Source: Bacteroidaceae bacterium (lineage in GTDB: Bacteria > Bacteroidota > Bacteroidia > Bacteroidales > Bacteroidaceae). Taken from it: a stretch of 64,000 bases of DNA. Shown in pieces: positions 61,837-64,000 of the stretch. The translations under genes and the position numbers were made by a program. Position 1 is the first letter of the stretch. Each line of letters opens with the position of its first letter. The notes below the pieces were generated by a model. The model was not told where the DNA came from, ran no database searches, and saw only the letters and a list, made by a program, of their open reading frames with translations. The stretch lies in assembly GCA_900771425.1 (NCBI GenBank), contig CAAGNV010000051.1, positions 1 to 64,000 on the forward strand. Direction: 5' to 3'.

Positions 61837-61860
61837 ACATCGAAAAAGAGAAGTTATAGG

Positions 61861-61956
61861 ATGAAATACCGCTTATTCAATATTATCGCGATGACAGTCA
61901 TGCTGCTGATTCTTGTAGCCTGCGCTTCGTCGAAGCACTATTGCAACTGCGGATAA
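61861..61956 (+). CDS. 31-aa small lipoprotein
   Basis: A 31-aa peptide, MKYRLFNIIAMTVMLLILVA followed by CASSKHYCNCG. A basic start, hydrophobic core and lipobox LVAC make it a lipoprotein signal, leaving a tiny mature peptide of 11 residues with cysteines in HYCNCG, suited to a metal or disulfide. ATG is at 61861, 25 nt after the promoter box; gapA begins 80 bases after its stop. Too short for prediction tools, so easily missed. The arrangement suggests co-transcription with gapA. Confidence 0.6.
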   Translation: MKYRLFNIIAMTVMLLILVACASSKHYCNCG

Positions 61957-62036
61957 GTCTGAACCGCTTTCTCAACAAGCAAGAACGTGAATTATCATTC
62001 TTTATATTAACACATTTAATTAAAACGTAAAAGAAA

Positions 62037-63065
62037 ATGGCAACTAAAGTTGGTATTAACGGTTTTGGCCGTATTGGTCGTCTCGCATTCCGTCAGATGT
62101 TCGAGGCTGAAGGTTATGAAGTTGTTGCAATCAACGACTTGACAAGTCCTAAGATGCTTGCTCACCTTTTGAAGTATGACACTGCTCAGGGTGGTTTCGC
62201 TGGCAAGTTCGGTGAAGGTAAGCACACTGTAGAAGCAACTGAAGATTCAATCATCGTTGACGGTAAGGAAATCAAGATTTCTGCTGAGAAGGACGCAGCA
62301 AACTGCCCATGGGCTGCTAACAACGTTGACGTAGTTCTCGAGTGCACAGGTTTCTACACTTCAAAGGAAAAGGCATCTGCTCACCTCGCTGCTGGTGCTA
62401 AGAAGGTAGTCATCTCTGCTCCTGCAGGTAACGACCTCCCAACAATCGTTTACAACGTAAACCACAAGACTCTTACAGCTGATGACAAGATCATCTCTGC
62501 TGCTTCTTGTACAACTAACTGCTTGGCTCCTATGGCTGCAGCTCTCAACGGCTATGCACCAATCGCTTCAGGTATCATGTCAACAATCCACGCTTACACT
62601 GGCGACCAGATGATTCTCGACGGTCCTCAGCGCAAGGGTGACCTCCGCCGTTCACGTGCAGGTGCTCAGAACATCGTTCCTAACTCAACTGGTGCTGCTA
62701 AGGCTATCGGTCTCGTTATCCCTGAACTCAACGGTAAGTTGATCGGTTCTGCACAGCGCGTTCCAACTCCAACAGGTTCAACTACTATCCTCGTTGCTGT
62801 TGTTAAGGGTAAGGACATCACAGTTGAAGGCATCAACGCTGCAATGAAGGCTGCTGGTACTGAATCATTCGGTTATACTGAAGATCAGATCGTTTCTTCT
62901 GACATCATCGGTATGAAGTTCGGTTCTCTCTTCGACGCTACTCAGACAATGGTTAGCAAGATCGACGACGACACATTCCAGGTACAGGTTGTTTCTTGGT
63001 ATGACAATGAGAACTCTTACACTTCTCAGATGGTTCGCACTATCAAGTATTTCTCTGAAATCTAA
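62037..63065 (+). CDS. gapA: Glyceraldehyde-3-phosphate dehydrogenase
   Basis: A 342-aa glycolytic enzyme that oxidises glyceraldehyde-3-phosphate to 1,3-bisphosphoglycerate with NAD. N-terminal [10 protein letters not shown] (residues 6-15), Asp34 in AINDL favouring NAD, catalytic Cys158 in [12 protein letters not shown], and catalytic His in [11 protein letters not shown]. The C-terminal half has VPTPTGSTT and [13 protein letters not shown]. Codon use is strongly biased (few rare codons), as for very highly expressed genes. Follows the 31-aa lipoprotein and ends in a strong terminator. Confidence 0.98.
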   Translation: MATKVGINGFGRIGRLAFRQMFEAEGYEVVAINDLTSPKMLAHLLKYDTAQGGFAGKFGEGKHTVEATEDSIIVDGKEIKISAEKDAANCPWAANNVDVVLECTGFYTSKEKASAHLAAGAKKVVISAPAGNDLPTIVYNVNHKTLTADDKIISAASCTTNCLAPMAAALNGYAPIASGIMSTIHAYTGDQMILDGPQRKGDLRRSRAGAQNIVPNSTGAAKAIGLVIPELNGKLIGSAQRVPTPTGSTTILVAVVKGKDITVEGINAAMKAAGTESFGYTEDQIVSSDIIGMKFGSLFDATQTMVSKIDDDTFQVQVVSWYDNENSYTSQMVRTIKYFSEI

Positions 63066-63087
63066 TTTTCAAGATAAATATCTTATG

Positions 63088-63121
63088 AAGAGGACGTGCT
63101 TCGGTATGTCCTCTTTTTTTT
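63088..63121 (+). terminator. Intrinsic terminator of gapA
   Basis: Stem AAGAGGAC (63088-63095) and GTCCTCTT (63108-63115) with a long T-run to 63121, 22 bases after the stop. Confidence 0.95.
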
Positions 63122-63155
63122 GGTTCGCCCAGCCGAAGCACCGCCTTCGCCCAGT

Positions 63156-63169
63156 TGCATAATTATGCA
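63156..63169. repeat. 14-bp palindrome, left
   Basis: TGCATAATTATGCA, a perfect palindrome. An identical copy is at 63425-63438; the two bracket repeat copy 4. GCATATTTAT also occurs on both sides (63191-63200 and 63407-63416). Confidence 0.85.
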
Positions 63170-63192
63170 TTTTTGGCAGTGCTCGTCCGCGC

Positions 63193-63360
63193 ATATTTAT
63201 CTTACGAAAAACGCAGCCATATCTTCGGCCAATAAGATTTGGTTCTTCGGCCGATAAGATTTGGTTCTTATGGCGATAAGATTTGGTTCTTCCGACCCGA
63301 AGATTTGGCTGCGTTTTCGTGTGGATGTAACTGCGATGATTATCAGAGGTTTACGAATCG
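63193..63360 (-). repeat. Dispersed element, copy 4 (core inverted)
   Basis: Truncated copy without outer direct repeats. Inner inverted repeats GCAGCCATATCTTCG (63213-63227) and CGAAGATTTGGCTGC (63298-63312) enclose three 22-bp units at 63233, 63255 and 63277, in the same orientation as copies 1 and 2. The flanks are reversed: TGATTATCAGAG is on the right (63337-63348) and ATCTTA..GAAAAACGC on the left. The core is therefore inverted relative to its flanks. It sits between gapA and ftsY. Confidence 0.9.
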
Positions 63361-63424
63361 ACGCTCCGACCCTCATTTCAGCCCCGTTCCTGGCAGGAAC
63401 ATCCATGCATATTTATTCATAAAG

Positions 63425-63438
63425 TGCATAATTATGCA
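63425..63438. repeat. 14-bp palindrome, right
   Basis: TGCATAATTATGCA, identical to 63156-63169. About 165 bases upstream of the ftsY promoter box, so an operator role is possible; as a pair it may also mark the bounds of an insertion. Confidence 0.8.
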
Positions 63439-63601
63439 AAATCCGACAGGGGGGGAGATGACTGTCGGATGACGGCACTGCCGATTTGCATGAGGCGTCT
63501 CACTGCCGGTTCTCGTTATGCCACGGCTGAAAAACCAATGACGTATTAGCTCTAATAATAAATAAATGTGTCAATGCAGTCGTGTTCTCAATATTTATTC
63601 G

Positions 63602-63609
63602 TATCTTTG
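63602..63609 (+). promoter_or_regulatory. ftsY promoter box
   Basis: TATCTTTG, 49 nt upstream of the ATG at 63659. Confidence 0.75.
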
Positions 63610-63658
63610 CAGCATAATTTGGATTAATGTGTACTATCGTACAAAAGAATGAAAGGTT

Positions 63659-64000
63659 ATGGGATTCTTCAATTTTTTCAACAAGCAAAAGAAAGAGACA
63701 CTTGACAACGGACTTGCCAAGACAAAGGAAAGTGTGTTCGGCAAGATTGCACGTGCCGTTGCAGGCAAGTCGCACGTTGACGACGACGTGCTGGACAATC
63801 TGGAAGAGGTACTCGTCACGAGTGACGTGGGCGTAGAGACTACTCTGAAGATTATCGAACATATAGAAACCCGCGTGGCACGCGACAAGTATGTCAGCAC
63901 CAGCGAACTGAACAACATACTGCGTGAGGAAATTGCGAATCTGCTGACTGAGAACAATACAGACGACACTGAGGGTTTCAGTATCCCGACCGTCGAATCG
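63659..64000 (+). CDS. ftsY: Signal recognition particle receptor FtsY, partial
   Basis: The first 114 codons of FtsY, cut by the window end. MGFFNFFNKQKKETLDNGLAKTK is followed by the N domain of the SRP GTPase: FGKIARAVAGKSHVDDDVLDNLEEVLVTSDVGVETTLKII. FtsY docks the ribosome-SRP complex at the inner membrane for co-translational insertion. The GTPase G domain lies beyond base 64000. The long acidic A domain of enterobacterial FtsY is missing, as is usual in Bacteroidota. Confidence 0.95.
   Translation, partial: MGFFNFFNKQKKETLDNGLAKTKESVFGKIARAVAGKSHVDDDVLDNLEEVLVTSDVGVETTLKIIEHIETRVARDKYVSTSELNNILREEIANLLTENNTDDTEGFSIPTVES

Larger units (their letters stand above)
61348..61860. other. 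Intergenic region with divergent promoters
   Basis: About 510 bases. It contains the AraC promoter (TATCTTTG at 61539-61546, minus, with a 190-nt leader) and the promoter of the 31-aa lipoprotein gene (61828-61835, plus). No gene seen. Confidence 0.6.

Noticed and set aside
1..64000. tRNA or rRNA genes
   Set aside because: No cloverleaf-like sequence with conserved TTCGA-type loop and CCA end, and no rRNA segment, was noticed on either strand; a dedicated scan was not possible.

Overview
The window is a stretch of Bacteroidota chromosome. It is most likely Bacteroidales and probably Prevotellaceae, but no rRNA or other marker settles the genus. The clearest sign is the promoter grammar: nearly every transcription unit is preceded by the phylum's TAnnTTTG minus-7 box, and Shine-Dalgarno sequences are weak. 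Gene content agrees: the DUF6089-UppS-BamA-OmpH-OmpH envelope cluster, TonB-dependent uptake, PnuC-type vitamin import, stand-alone AICAR transformylase, Pta-AckA acetate formation, and many small lipoproteins. No tRNA, rRNA, CRISPR array, transposase, integrase or phage gene was seen.

Layout. 1-7.3 kb: a TonB C-terminal fragment lacking a clear start, a lone polysaccharide flippase, ribosomal protein L31 type B, a 2[4Fe-4S] ferredoxin, proC, pta, ackA and a lipoprotein. 7.3-21.3 kb: an exopolysaccharide locus with two convergent arms. The plus arm holds the initiating sugar transferase, Wza-like exporter, Wzz-like regulator, flippase, TupA-like ATP-grasp, Wzy/ligase-like polymerase and three glycosyltransferases. 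The minus arm holds a glycosyltransferase, a second TupA-like protein and a GH16 glycanase. 22-32 kb, minus strand: a lipocalin-like lipoprotein, Wzi-like capsule protein, helix-hairpin-helix outer-membrane protein, CPBP protease, murI, an OmpH chaperone, a DUF4861 protein and RNase R. 32-34 kb: cysS and a small membrane protein. 34.6-42.5 kb, minus: two OmpH chaperones, BamA, UppS, DUF6089, a DUF6242-like lipoprotein and a small barrel. 42-51 kb: a HAD phosphatase with purU, a secreted DUF3237 protein, and a five-gene minus operon (AICAR transformylase, small basic protein, serS, 43-aa ORF, NfnAB/GltD-like fusion). 51-57 kb, plus: a hyperacidic protein, CstA and a 1001-aa PEP/pyruvate-binding protein. 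57-61 kb, minus: a thiamine uptake operon (TPP riboswitch, TonB receptor, PnuC/PnuT) and a membrane-anchored AraC regulator. 62-64 kb: a 31-aa lipoprotein, gapA and the start of ftsY.

The genes look ordinary; the most unusual content is between them. A roughly 290-330 bp element occurs four times. It has outer direct repeats and an inner pair of 15-17 bp inverted repeats enclosing three exact-period 22-bp units. In one copy the inner core is inverted relative to its flanks, which suggests an invertible or mobile repeat. Four other repeat families are spread through the intergenic DNA: 7-bp arrays abutting promoters, two 9-bp array families, and a GTAGTAA/CGTCGGTG mosaic. Functions below are read from sequence motifs and family knowledge; no search was run.
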